From positions 2,294,001-2,358,000 of the forward strand of contig CAUWAG010000018.1 in the NCBI GenBank assembly GCA_963556695.1: a stretch of 64,000 nucleotides of DNA, read 5' to 3'. Numbering within the stretch: position 1 is the first letter of the stretch; every line of letters begins with the position of its first letter. This DNA comes from Anthostomella pinea. Taxonomy: Eukaryota; Ascomycota; Sordariomycetes; Xylariales; Xylariaceae. A program made the translations under genes and the position numbers. A model generated the notes under the pieces. It did not search any database. It was not told the DNA's origin and saw nothing but the letters and a program-made list of their open reading frames with translations. Of the stretch, positions 1 to 9,501 are shown in pieces.

Positions 1-1
1 T

Positions 2-649
2 GCGCGGGGTCCCGAGGCGGAAGGCGGCTTGGAAAGCGATGGTGTCAAGGCGCATGAAGATGGTGTCAAAGAGACCCTCAGCCCGGCGATGGACATCTTG
101 GTGTCCAGCAATTTTGAGAGGCTGCTTTGGTTCCTCGCCTACGAGTTTGCTGCTCCCGCGGGGATGGACGACGAGTGGAACAAGAAGCAGGCAGGTCAAG
201 AGGTCGCCTCCTGGCTGAAGCAGCTGAAATCGAGCGGGGGCTTCGGGCCTGTGTATCAGGATGTGCACGCAAGCGCCAAGCGCGACTTCGAGAGCGAGCG
301 GGTGAGCGATAAGCAGACGGTCGATACCATCAAGAGCTACTTCAGCAAGATCGACTACGTCCTTGACCCGCACTCGGCCATAGGCGTGGCCGCATCGGTA
401 CGGTCCATGACACGGTCCAATATACCGCATATATCACTCTCCACCGCTCACCCAGCCAAGTTTGCCGGAGCCGTCGAGCTCGCGTTGAAGGGGGAGGCAG
501 GTTTCAACTTCGAGGAGAAGGTCCTCCCGCAAGAGTTCGTGGGCTTGGAGAGCAAGGAGAAGAGACTGACGGATGTTGACAACGACTGGAAGAAAGTCAG
601 AGAGCTGGTCAAAAAGCAAGTAGAGGAGGAGCTGAAGTCGCAAAAGTAA
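2..649 (+). CDS. THR4: Threonine synthase, C-terminal part (5' end outside window)
   Basis: The reading frame is open from the window edge (base 2) to TAA at 647-649, so only the last 215 or so residues are visible. Threonine synthase is a pyridoxal-phosphate enzyme that converts O-phosphohomoserine to threonine in the cytosol. The stretch ETLSPAMDILVSSNFERLLW, near the start of the visible part, is characteristic of the fungal Thr4 family, where it follows the PLP-binding core. The visible part has no intron, and the C-terminus is charged and lysine-rich, as usual for this enzyme. The apparent TTG start at base 29 is only internal, because the frame continues upstream without a stop. The identification rests on family recognition and I am fairly sure of it. 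Confidence 0.88.
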   Translation, partial: ARGPEAEGGLESDGVKAHEDGVKETLSPAMDILVSSNFERLLWFLAYEFAAPAGMDDEWNKKQAGQEVASWLKQLKSSGGFGPVYQDVHASAKRDFESERVSDKQTVDTIKSYFSKIDYVLDPHSAIGVAASVRSMTRSNIPHISLSTAHPAKFAGAVELALKGEAGFNFEEKVLPQEFVGLESKEKRLTDVDNDWKKVRELVKKQVEEELKSQK

Positions 650-781
650 TCCTGCGGTCTACATTCGTAGGCTCAAAGTAGAAAACCCAACAAGATAAGT
701 CTTATGCCTACCATCAGCGCCATGAAATGACATGTGCGACACGACCATCGACTGAAGAAGCAATTCTCTATACTTTCGACA

Positions 782-986
782 CTACGCGAGGCAGGTAGTG
801 CAGTTGTCGGTGCAATCGTTAGTGCAGTTGTCCGCGCAGCTCTTGGTGCAGCTGTGTTGAGATAGGGGGCTGGATTGCAGCTGGCTGGCAGTTGGGGTGG
901 GGAGACGAGGTGCAAATAAGGAATTCTAACAAGGTGCAAAATAGCAGGACTCTTTACAGAAGACCTCTGTGGACAGTGGCGCACAT
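782..986 (-). CDS. Possible 43-aa Cys-rich peptide gene (two exons, tentative)
   Basis: On the minus strand a frame ending at TAG (782-784) encodes Cys at almost every fourth residue: SCTKSCADNCTNDCTDNC, then TTC-L-A and stop. The pattern is C-x3-C repeated, then C-x2-C. No ATG lies in this frame before an upstream stop. A plausible model joins exon 958..986 (ATG at 986, beginning MCATVHRG) to exon 782..884 across a 73-nt GTAAAG..CCAG intron, which keeps the frame and gives 43 residues. It would be convergent with threonine synthase. There is no CxC motif of classical fungal metallothioneins and no obvious signal peptide. The Cys array lies inside a 12-nt tandem repeat, so it could be chance coding in a minisatellite. 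Confidence 0.25.
785..853. repeat. 12-nt minisatellite, about five to six imperfect units
   Basis: Units resembling GCAGTTGTCGGT follow one another across this segment with one to three changes each. Read on the minus strand, each unit gives four codons containing one Cys. Confidence 0.6.
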
Positions 987-990
987 GTGG

Positions 991-1021
991 CTGTCAGCTG
1001 TCAGCTGTCAGCTGTCAGCTG
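991..1021. repeat. CTGTCAG heptamer tandem repeat (about 4 copies)
   Basis: Four perfect copies of a 7-bp unit lie between threonine synthase and the F-box gene. Apart from this and the minisatellite, bases 650-1357 show no convincing gene on the plus strand. Confidence 0.8.
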
Positions 1022-1357
1022 CCCCCGGACTGGAGTCAATGCAATTCCAATCATTTCAACCTGATGTGGTTGGCAGTTGCTTCCATCTCGTTGACAGCAG
1101 GTGCGAACCAGAGGCAGGGGCTACCCAGAGAACCTTGGAAGCTCGTCAACTCCCGGTCCTTCTTCAAGAATCAAAGCGCACACCTTTCTCCATCGGCACA
1201 GCCATCACTTCCATCACGTCCTTCACTTCCATCACTTCACGCCTGGACACCACCGACTCAGGCACTCATCTGAACCTACCTACTCAGTGCAACCACGCCT
1301 ATACGGGGTTTCGATGGACTTGGCCATCTTCACACACCAGTCCAACGAATAGTCGCC

Positions 1358-2644
1358 ATGGAAAGACTCCCGCTAGAGTTGTTGGTGCTCGTCTGCTCAT
1401 TCCTGCCTAGGGAGCTTGTACCGCAATTCCGCCTCGTCGCCCGCAAATTCGCAGCTGCAGGTACTCAGTATCTCGTCGCTGGATTTCGAGTGTACCTAAC
1501 CGAGAGGCACTTGCGAAGGTTGACTCAATTCGCAAAAACAAGCTTTGCGCAAGACGTGTGTACACTGGAGTATGTTGCCACGACCTTCAAATCGGTACCT
1601 GACCACACGGTGGCCCGACATCGCACCCATCTACGAATCATCGATGAGCAGGCAGCCATACAGAACCGACGCGCCGAGTCCAGCTGTTTCCTTCATGCCC
1701 TCGACTGTTTCCCCAGGCTGAAGAACATCGTGCTGTTCTGTAGCAGCAAGTCATTCGACTATTACCATTGGAAAGATGATGATGCTTTCGAGGGCCTCGC
1801 ACGGCCTCCCACATGCAAGGAATATCCACTCTCATGCCTCCATATCGACGAGTTAATCGAGGCCTACAAGGAGCGGGCTAGTAGCCGCCGCTTGGAAATC
1901 CTACTGCGAGTCCTCAGTCACACGGCAAATGAAATACAGGGTCTAGCGGTTTTCTCCTTGGACTGGCACTTCTTTCAACGCGACGATCGAGAACTGACCA
2001 GGCTGCTCGCTCCTCTGCAAAAGCTGCAGCACCTATACCTCGAGATCGATAACGACTGGCCCTCGTGGAGGGATGATCCAGACGACAGCGACTTGGGCGA
2101 TTCGGACTTTATGGCTTGTCGCTCGTTCATGCAACAAGGCGTCTTGGCAAGATGCCTGTCGTCTCTGAAAGAACTTCGGACCCTCAAGGTATCCTTCACT
2201 CGCTGTGACAAGTACGAATACACAGACACCATGCGAAGTGCGCGTCTTACCAAAGTCATGCCCGCAGACCTCACGTGGAGTCATCTAACACTTTTGTGGC
2301 TCGCGCACATGGAAACGTCCCGGCAGGAACTGACTGGAACTTTACTTCGACACAAGGATACCCTCCGAGAAACTTGGATCGAAGGTATCTGTTTGCGAGC
2401 CAGCTGTTGGACGCGACTTCTCCCCGAACTACGAGACTCGCTGAATCTCACAAAGGCGACATTCGACGGTGTTATCACAGGGCATTACGAGGACGAGGAA
2501 GATGGCATGTATCAAGCAATGCAGTTGTGGAACTTCTGGCAACAACGAGGACTACGACTAGAAGTTGAGCAATATGTCATCAGAGGGGGCGTAGATTCAC
2601 CAAGTACTTGCCCTCTCACTTTCGAAAATGATCTCTTTACTTGA
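1358..2644 (+). CDS. F-box domain protein (428 aa)
   Basis: This is an intronless frame of 428 residues. The N-terminus (about residues 3-45) has the F-box pattern: LPLELLVLVCSFLPRELV, followed by a hydrophobic RLVARKFA helix. F-box proteins link substrates to SCF (Skp1-cullin-F-box) ubiquitin ligases. The remainder carries leucine-spaced stretches such as LQKLQHLYLEID (around residue 225) but no repeat clear enough to name. The start ATG at 1358 lies directly before the F-box, as is typical. The stop is only 12 bp from the stop of the convergent regulator gene on the minus strand, so the two 3' UTRs must overlap. The family is large and fast-evolving in filamentous fungi, and the substrate is unknown. 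Confidence 0.75.
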   Translation: MERLPLELLVLVCSFLPRELVPQFRLVARKFAAAGTQYLVAGFRVYLTERHLRRLTQFAKTSFAQDVCTLEYVATTFKSVPDHTVARHRTHLRIIDEQAAIQNRRAESSCFLHALDCFPRLKNIVLFCSSKSFDYYHWKDDDAFEGLARPPTCKEYPLSCLHIDELIEAYKERASSRRLEILLRVLSHTANEIQGLAVFSLDWHFFQRDDRELTRLLAPLQKLQHLYLEIDNDWPSWRDDPDDSDLGDSDFMACRSFMQQGVLARCLSSLKELRTLKVSFTRCDKYEYTDTMRSARLTKVMPADLTWSHLTLLWLAHMETSRQELTGTLLRHKDTLRETWIEGICLRASCWTRLLPELRDSLNLTKATFDGVITGHYEDEEDGMYQAMQLWNFWQQRGLRLEVEQYVIRGGVDSPSTCPLTFENDLFT

Positions 2645-2656
2645 TTTGTTTCGCTA

Positions 2657-4521
2657 TCAACGATCACTCAGGCCCCATCGGCGGCGAATCTGTGTAAGAG
2701 AGTTCTGAAGCCGTCTCTCAGCGCTCTGTAGCCAAACGGGGTCCGCAGATAGATCATCAGCACAAATATATTGCAAAGCCGCACGAAACATGTATCCACG
2801 ATTAAGGGGCAGCACCTCCATCTGCGGCACACTCTCATGGTAGTCCGCGATGTCAACACTCATCCTGCTGGCGGTTTGCAGCGACGCATGCGAGCTACTG
2901 AACCACTTTTCGGGCGACCTGTAGTTTGCATTGACGATCTCCTCTCCAGGCAGGTCGAGAATATGCCAGTGAAGAGCAAATATCGTCCTGCCCAGTTTTC
3001 GGTCAGATACAGACGGCCATATGTATGAAGCACTCATTGCCGGTGGACTCACCTGATCGCGAGGGCTATTGCTGCACAATATATGCCCCATTGGCCGTGA
3101 CACTGGCTCAGCACCGTCGTCAGAAAGGATTGCAGCGCAGAGTCCAGAGCGTCGAGGTGGACCAGCCGTGATCTCAAGTCTGCAATGCTGAATGCTTGGA
3201 TGACCCGGTCCGCAAGGCTCGCCGCTTGGGCGGCACGACCGAACCCACCAACTTCGATTGTAAATAAAGAAGAGACGACGACGTTGCATATTGAGCTTCG
3301 ATCTAGCACGTCGCTTCGGTCTAAAACCTCGGGTTCGGTGGGAAGTCTTGCATCTTCACTGGGAGCAAGAGTGACCAATGGCTGCTCAGGAACTGTTACT
3401 TCGAAGGCAATCATACTGTCACAGAGGTCGGAGTCAGCTTCAAGAGCTCGCAATGGTCTGAAACGAGGCCGCGGCGCGAGGGATATGCATACCGCTCGCA
3501 GATGACAAGCGCCCACCAAGTATTGGCTGCTTCTTCCTTCTCCAGCTCCGTGGTGTATGCAGGTCCCTGAGCCACCTTCGCGGAACTATGGCTGTGGATG
3601 CGAGCGGCGTATGCCATCCGAGCACAACCCGCTATGGTCGTGAACGCCGTATCAGCTTCGCCACAGGCGTATTCATACTCTGCCAAGAGAAGGCCCGCCT
3701 GGATAAGATGGACCGAAGGTGGGAGGACAGCCTGGAGTTGGGCGAAGAGCGACCTCGCCGAGACGTAGATTTCACGTTCGTCAGCCGCTTCCGGCCAAGT
3801 GGTCCTTGTAACAGAGTTGTGCGTGATCAGGCAGATAGAAAGCAGAATGATGCTGAAATCAGCGGCCGGCGCTGCGCCCAAGGTGATGAGGTTGTCGTGG
3901 AAGCGAGCGCGCGAGATGAAGGGCAGAAAGCGGTGGACGCTCTGAAAGTAGCGGGCACTAACATCGTCGACGAACTGGCCGGTGGAACGGACTGCAATAG
4001 ACCGAAGTCAGTCATCACTGTGTCAATCAAGACTCCACGGCCATATTGCCCTGTGGCTGTAGAGGAGCACGAGGCGCAGGGTGAAGCACTTGAGGCCAAG
4101 CCCGGCCGGAGCAGGGAAAGGGCCTCAGTGGATGCCGTGGACTCACTCATGCGATTGACCTGGAGGTACAGATTGGTCTTCATCGCTGTCGGCTCAGCGG
4201 GGATCCTGTCCGACGCCGACGGGACCCCTACCACGTGGGAGATCATGGCTTCATCAGACGTCGGCCGCGTCGTCACCCGTCGGGTGCCCTCAGGGTCCGC
4301 GACAGCAGTGGCTCGCCCATGTGGGTCTGCGACATCTTGATAGGAGCACGATAGTCCTTTCCTGGATGTCCTGTATCAGCTACGTGGCCGCCAGCCCCCA
4401 AGTTCCTCAGCGATACTCACAGGGTGCAATACCCGCAAGTGGGAGACACCTTGTCACACTTCTTCTTGCGGCTCTTGCAAGTGACACAGACCTGGGGCTG
4501 TCGGGCGTCGTTGGCCGCCAT
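2657..4521 (-). CDS. Zn2Cys6 fungal-specific transcription factor (538 aa, five exons)
   Basis: Exons, 5' to 3' on the minus strand: 4421..4521, 4039..4361, 3493..3991, 3053..3415, 2657..2987. Introns are 47-77 nt, all GT..AG, and the frame closes exactly to 538 codons plus stop. Residues 12-39 form a complete binuclear zinc cluster, C-x2-C-x6-C-x6-C-x2-C-x6-C; the sixth Cys appears only when intron 1 (4362..4420) is removed, which supports the model. The middle and C-terminal parts match the fungal transcription factor domain (YFQSVHRFLPFISRARFHDN; later WWALVICER). The protein should be a nuclear DNA-binding regulator. It is divergent from the MFS transporter at 5144 and shares its promoter, so that transporter is a natural candidate target. 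That link is inferred from layout only. Confidence 0.85.
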
Positions 4522-5143
4522 GTCGGAAATTATATATGGGCGTGGGCTCTTCGCGCGTGAGGCGGCGTTGGTGACGATCTGTGGGATTTATATCCTGGCT
4601 TTTCTTTCTCTCAATAATTTCTGGGACGTTCTCTACCTACTATGCGCTCTATCGATCATGGGTCGAGGGTGTACGCTTGGCTGCTGTGTCAGCACGCATG
4701 TGTGTTGTCGGGTTGCTGTCGGCCGACGGCGGGTGCTAAGTAACCCCTTTGCGGAGCCCATGTTCATCCAATCAACATGCCTGGTATGCTTACATGAACT
4801 GCATGGAGCACTTACACCACACTTTGTATGACAGAGGTGTGGGTTTGGCAGGCTTCTTGTGTTGAGAAATTGCTTGTAAGTGTTTTTATACAGGTCATCC
4901 TTCACCAGGGCCCATAACGACGAACCGGATTTGTAAACGCAGCACGAGTGGACTCAACTCAATATCCTCCTCGACTATTACCAACGCCGATCATCGCCCT
5001 CAGCTATCTGGACTTTCATTACCGATGATTCTGCACTATATATTTCCATCTTGATGGCTATTCCTGCTGACGAAAATGTCGGTTTACGAGCTCATCGACC
5101 TCCGAAACTCTTCCAGATCAGCAGAAGACCAGACCGATACAAC
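4522..5143. promoter_or_regulatory. Shared divergent promoter region, regulator/MFS transporter
   Basis: About 620 bp separate the two start codons. It contains A/T-rich stretches such as TATATATGGG-like sequence near 4535 and CTATATATTT near 5037, on the regulator and transporter sides respectively. No gene is visible inside. I cannot name a binding site from one copy. Confidence 0.5.
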
Positions 5144-6807
5144 ATGAGCGACCTCGAGCCATCGGCGACAGGAAAGGGGGCGATGACCGGGAACGAGCCT
5201 ATGCTACCACCGGAGGAGGGTGTTCGCGGCTGGCTATGCGTCTTGGGCGCCTTCATGTGTCTCTTTTGCTCCTTTGGATTCCTGGCTGCGTAAGGTCCAT
5301 CCTACTGTCACAGTCCCCAAGAGGCGAGATGTGCTGACTGCAGGCGCAGCATCGGCGTCTTTCAAACAACATACCAGGCAACGATATTGAAGGATTACTC
5401 GGCCTCGGACATCGCCTGGATCTTCGCTGTCCAGCTTGCCCTTAGTAAGTAAAATTGGCAGTTCTTTTTTATTTGTCAGCGCGGATTGATTCTCCCGAGA
5501 TAGGACTGAGGACTCCCAGATGCTAGATAAAGTACTTGGAAAGGGCAGTGACTGACTCAACGGTTTGCAGTGTGGGCTCCGGGCCCCCTGTTCGGCCGCC
5601 TGATCGACACGTACGGCCCGGGCCCCGTGCTCTACCCCAGCGCCATCCTGTGCGTCTTTGCACTTTGCATGACGAGCCTGGCGGACCAGTACTACCAGAT
5701 CTTCCTCGCCCAAGGGCTGGCCTTTGGCATCGGCTCGGGGGGCGTGTTCACGGCGTCCTTCGTCTGCGTGGGGCAGTGGTTCGTCCGGCGCCGCGGCCTC
5801 GCCATCGGCGTTTCCAGCACGGGCAGCAGCCTGGGCGGCGTGGTGTTCCCTGTTTTCCTCGATCGCCTCATGGCGAGCGTGGGGTTTGCGGGCGCCTTGC
5901 GCTACACGGCCTTGCTTATTGGCGTATGTCTGGCACTGTCGTGCTTCATGGTGCGGGCGCGACAGCCGCGCAGGAAGTGGGATCCCGAGGCGAAGTGGTT
6001 CGACATGACGCTGTTCGGGCAGAAACAGTTTGCCTTTTACGCGGTTGGGTCGTTCTTCGTCATGTAAGGACGTCGGTTCCTCTTGAGCCCTGGCTCCTAC
6101 TAACTGACACCTCGTGACTCAGGTTTGGCTTGTGGGCTCCCTTCGACTTCATCTCAAGCATGGCGGCGAACGCGGGTTTCTCACCTAACCTGGCTTTCTA
6201 CCTGATCTCCATCATCAAGTATGACCGCCTATTCATCATCTCCCAGCTTCATGTTAGAGAGAGCTAACAATTGCCAGTGCAACGTCGGTACCCGGTCGGA
6301 TCCTGCCCCCTCACATGGGAGACCGCATCGGCCATTTCAACGTCCTCACCGTATGCGCTTTTCTAACGGGGGCGTCCATCCTTGCGCTGTGGCTGCCGTT
6401 CAACTACCACCCATCGCATGCTGGCATCATAGTCTTCGCACTGGTCTACGGGTTCGTGAGCGGCGCGGTCGTCTCCCTCTTGATGCCCTGCGTGGCCAAG
6501 GCCGGCACCCTCGAAACGCTGGGACAGCGCTTCGGAACCTTCCAGATGGTGATTGCCGTGAGGTGAGTGCTTCTTATTTGGCCTCATCTAATACGAGTCG
6601 TGAGCGACTGGGATAGCGGCGCTGACGTTCGTGTGCCGCAGCTGCCTGACGGGTTTGCCCATCATGGGCGCGATCCTGAACCGCCAGCACGACGCCGACT
6701 ACTCGGGACTACAGATCTTTGCTGGCTGTAGCTGTCTTTTGGGGTCGGGGTTCCTTGCTGCGTCTACCTACCTTTTGGCGAAGCTGCGTGGGACGTGGAA
6801 GGTCTGA
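5144..6807 (+). CDS. MFS monocarboxylate-type transporter (426 aa, six exons)
   Basis: Exons: 5144..5289, 5350..5444, 5571..6063, 6123..6218, 6278..6562, 6642..6807. The joined frame is 427 codons with no stop. The order of motifs is that of fungal monocarboxylate permeases: [14 protein letters not shown] opening TM1, [16 protein letters not shown] across intron 1, [12 protein letters not shown] in the TM2-3 loop, [20 protein letters not shown] around TM4-5, and [10 protein letters not shown] in the central loop. It is a plasma or organelle membrane protein with about 12 hydrophobic segments and a short C-terminal tail. An in-frame ATG at 5054 would add 30 residues; I prefer 5144 for its better context (CAACATGA) and because the family N-tail is short. 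The acceptor after intron 1 could be six bases earlier. The substrate is unknown. Confidence 0.85.
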
Positions 6808-7180
6808 AGGTGTTTCTGGGCTACTTGGCGGTTAGGGGAAGTGAAGGACTGGATATGCCAAGCCTAACAAGAGGTTGTCAGCATAGATGTTAAGCAGACA
6901 TAAGACTTGTATATACATTACACAGGTGGCACTCTCACATCTGCAGGGTCGTCATGTTGCACGATAGGCTGAGCGTTGTAAGAGCACCAACAGTTTGGTT
7001 ATATACTCAATAGATTGTCCCATTATACACTTTGATTGCTTCATTGACACATTACAGTTTCATCTCGGGCTTCCCCTCCCACCCTTTTCCCTCTGCCTGC
7101 CCTCACAGTTCCATCCATTGTTCGTGTGTTGTCCATTCATGCACAGAGCAATGTGCCACGTCCTCATTGCCACGTCCTCA
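6808..7180. other. Intergenic, two 3' UTRs
   Basis: This spans the convergent 3' ends of the MFS transporter and the secreted protein gene. It includes an AT-rich tract (about 6895-7040). I see no gene in it. Confidence 0.6.
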
Positions 7181-7624
7181 TTACTGGCCAGGCAGGGTCT
7201 GCACGGGGAAGCTCAGATCGGGTGTGACGACGGTGCCGTTGACGAGCTGCGTGTCGGTGTAGGCCGGGTACGCGATGAGCTTGCTGTCGGTGTCGACGAC
7301 GCTCAGCGTGGTGAAGCCCTGGCCGGCGCCGAATTGGCCGCTCCACCCGCTGGTCACGGTGTAGGCGCCACAGGTCACCGGGCCACCCGAGGCCTCGGTG
7401 GCGTTCGCCGTCGCCGACGACTTGACCTCGTAGGTGCACGCCGTGGCCGCGGCGCCCTCGGCGCCCGTGGAGATGCCGAAGGTCCACGTGCAGCTGCTGT
7501 CGTCGGTGGCGCACGTGCGCTTGAGCGACTCGATCGTCCACTCCGTGGCGGCAAAGGTGGACAGGGGGGATGCGACGGCGCTGCCGGCCAGGAGGGTCGA
7601 GAGGATGGCGGTTGTGAACTGCAT
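7181..7624 (-). CDS. Small secreted four-cysteine protein (147 aa)
   Basis: The 147-residue intronless frame starts MQFTTAILSTLLAGSAVASP, a clear signal peptide with cleavage likely after residue 17-19. The mature part has only four Cys (RTC, SSC, TAC, VTC), enough for two disulphides, and is rich in Thr, Ser, Gly and Tyr. Late motifs include SGWSGQFGAGQGFTTL and AYPAYTDTQLVNG. Small secreted proteins of this kind occur in many plant-associated and saprotrophic ascomycetes, and some relatives act as elicitors on plants. I place it in that general group by look only. A longer open frame to 7885 upstream is promoter sequence. The ATG at 7624 is chosen because the signal peptide starts there. 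Confidence 0.75.
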   Translation of the reverse strand: MQFTTAILSTLLAGSAVASPLSTFAATEWTIESLKRTCATDDSSCTWTFGISTGAEGAAATACTYEVKSSATANATEASGGPVTCGAYTVTSGWSGQFGAGQGFTTLSVVDTDSKLIAYPAYTDTQLVNGTVVTPDLSFPVQTLPGQ

Positions 7625-7635
7625 GGTGGAGGTTT

Positions 7636-7652
7636 GGTGTGTGTGTGTGTGT
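7636..7652. repeat. GT dinucleotide run in the 5' leader
   Basis: A short GTGTGT run lies 12-28 bp upstream of the secreted protein start, probably in its 5' UTR. Confidence 0.7.
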
Positions 7653-7756
7653 GGTGGTTTGTGAGGTGAGTTTGAGCGAGTGTGCTTTGTTGGACAGCTG
7701 TGATGTTGATGAGAGATGATTGGCAAAGGGAGGAGGCAGACTACGACACTGAACCT

Positions 7757-7768
7757 CTTCTTATATGC
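7757..7768 (-). promoter_or_regulatory. TATA-like box for the secreted protein gene
   Basis: GCATATAAGAAG on the minus strand lies about 135 bp upstream of the ATG at 7624, a usual place for a strong fungal promoter element. Confidence 0.45.
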
Positions 7769-9501
7769 TCGATTTCGAGCACGGTCGGCCGACTTATGAT
7801 GGTCGTAGTGCAGCTGTGCCAAGAAGCGAAGATCGCTTCTCCCGTTTCTCCTCATCCGTCCCTCGCATGCATGCATTCTCACCATGGTTGATCACAATGA
7901 TCGATCGGTCTGGCATTCTGCCACCGAACCCGCCTCGTATCCGGCAAGACAGTCTCCACCTCGTGAAGCGACCGTAAGCACCGGGCTGACCGGGAGACGG
8001 GGATCTATAAGCATCCAAAGGGCTTAGGTAGCCGAGTTTGGAAGACATGGTTCGGCATCCGTCTCGCTTTCGACTTTTCACTTCCCACTCGCATCGTGAA
8101 TTATCCGGAGTCAACGTTCCACCGCGATCAGGGACGTGGACCGCTGGCCAGGGGCTGTGAGGGCCTGGGGGAAGATCGCCCGACCGAGTGTTCGGAAAGC
8201 GGCTGATAGGGCGGGATCGACACTGCCAAGCTCGTATCCCAGATGCCCTGGCATGGTGCGGGTGCCGCTTGTGCTCCGCTCCGCTACCACGTCAGATGTA
8301 TATTGGTAGTATTAACAGCGCCGGTGACCTTGTTCTTGGTTGATGTGGGGAAAAACGTGACCCAAGCACGGTCAGGTTACAAGAGGAAAGGGCCCGTTGT
8401 TCACATACATTATCATGATGGATGGGCCGGCAGCCGCTCGTCTAGGTATCAGCGCACCAGGATTAATATGTCGTGTGCGGGGACTATTCCTGGTTGGTGG
8501 ATTGGGAGGCCTGATGGCCCAATATGGAAGGTTCAACACGATTTATTGGCAGCTTACAGAACGGAAGGTTGCGTGACGGCACACGAGGTTGGCTCGCGAA
8601 TGTCATGGGACAAAGCATGCTCAAGAGCTTGTGACCATCGAGCAGTAAGCATCATGTCGGGCAGTCCTGACGTATGGTCGGTTGCAAGTTGAGACCCTGT
8701 CTTGGGTGACGTCGAAGGGACAGACACCTCACACAGCGAGGAATGGGCGACTTCAATCGATGATGATAGATACCCTTCAATCGGGTTTAGTGGATACTCT
8801 TTGAGAAAGTTAAAGACTTTCCTATCGGAGCTTCGATACGTGGATCGGTAAAGGGGACCAATATTGCCAAAAAAAAACTTCTGGAAGCTTTTGTTTACCG
8901 ATGGTGGATGAAGACGAATCCTTTAGGATGTGAGCGTTCGTGGCGAATTTGAGATTCGAGCAGCACGCCACACGGATGTCTCCGCTTGAAAGTCGAGAAG
9001 GAGACATCCAACTTTGACGTTTCTCGTTGGGTTTGCGCAGTCGGAGAATACGAGACGAAGGTCTGATGAGGGCAAGTGTGAGTGCCCAGGAGGAGTCGTT
9101 TCCAAGGCTGTAAAGTGCCCATTATCTTTCAGCTCTGCCTACGAAGGCGCTGCCCATGCAGACAATATTGCATCGACGTCGAGCTTTCTGTCAAAGGCTT
9201 GTCCCGAGCATGGAAGAACGCCACGTACCCTCTCCTAAGGATAGCACTGCAGCGGCTTGAGCCAGAGAGGGACCCCGATAAGCTGGATGGGAACTGAGAG
9301 AAGCGCCGGTTCTCAAGCAAAACTGATAGTAGAAGTCGAAGATGATGCTCGAATCCCTTCCATAGCGCGGTATAACGCCTGGAGGATCACGTATTTCTTC
9401 TACCTTTGTAAGAATGGAGTAGGGCCTCCCGTACCTATGAATTGGACCTGTTCATGCAAGATTCTATTATGTAAAGTAGTCCAACGCATGTGTATGCAAT
9501 T
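7769..9501. other. Intergenic, no gene seen
   Basis: About 1.7 kb between the divergent promoter of the secreted protein and the 3' end of the Mch1-like gene. Open frames (for example 8243-8692) have no recognisable motif, codon bias or splice pattern, and I see no long repeat. Confidence 0.5.

Noticed and set aside
1101..1352. Open frames in the leader of the first F-box gene
   Set aside because: Pro/His/Ser-rich translation of a C/T-rich leader; the F-box gene start at 1358 explains the region.
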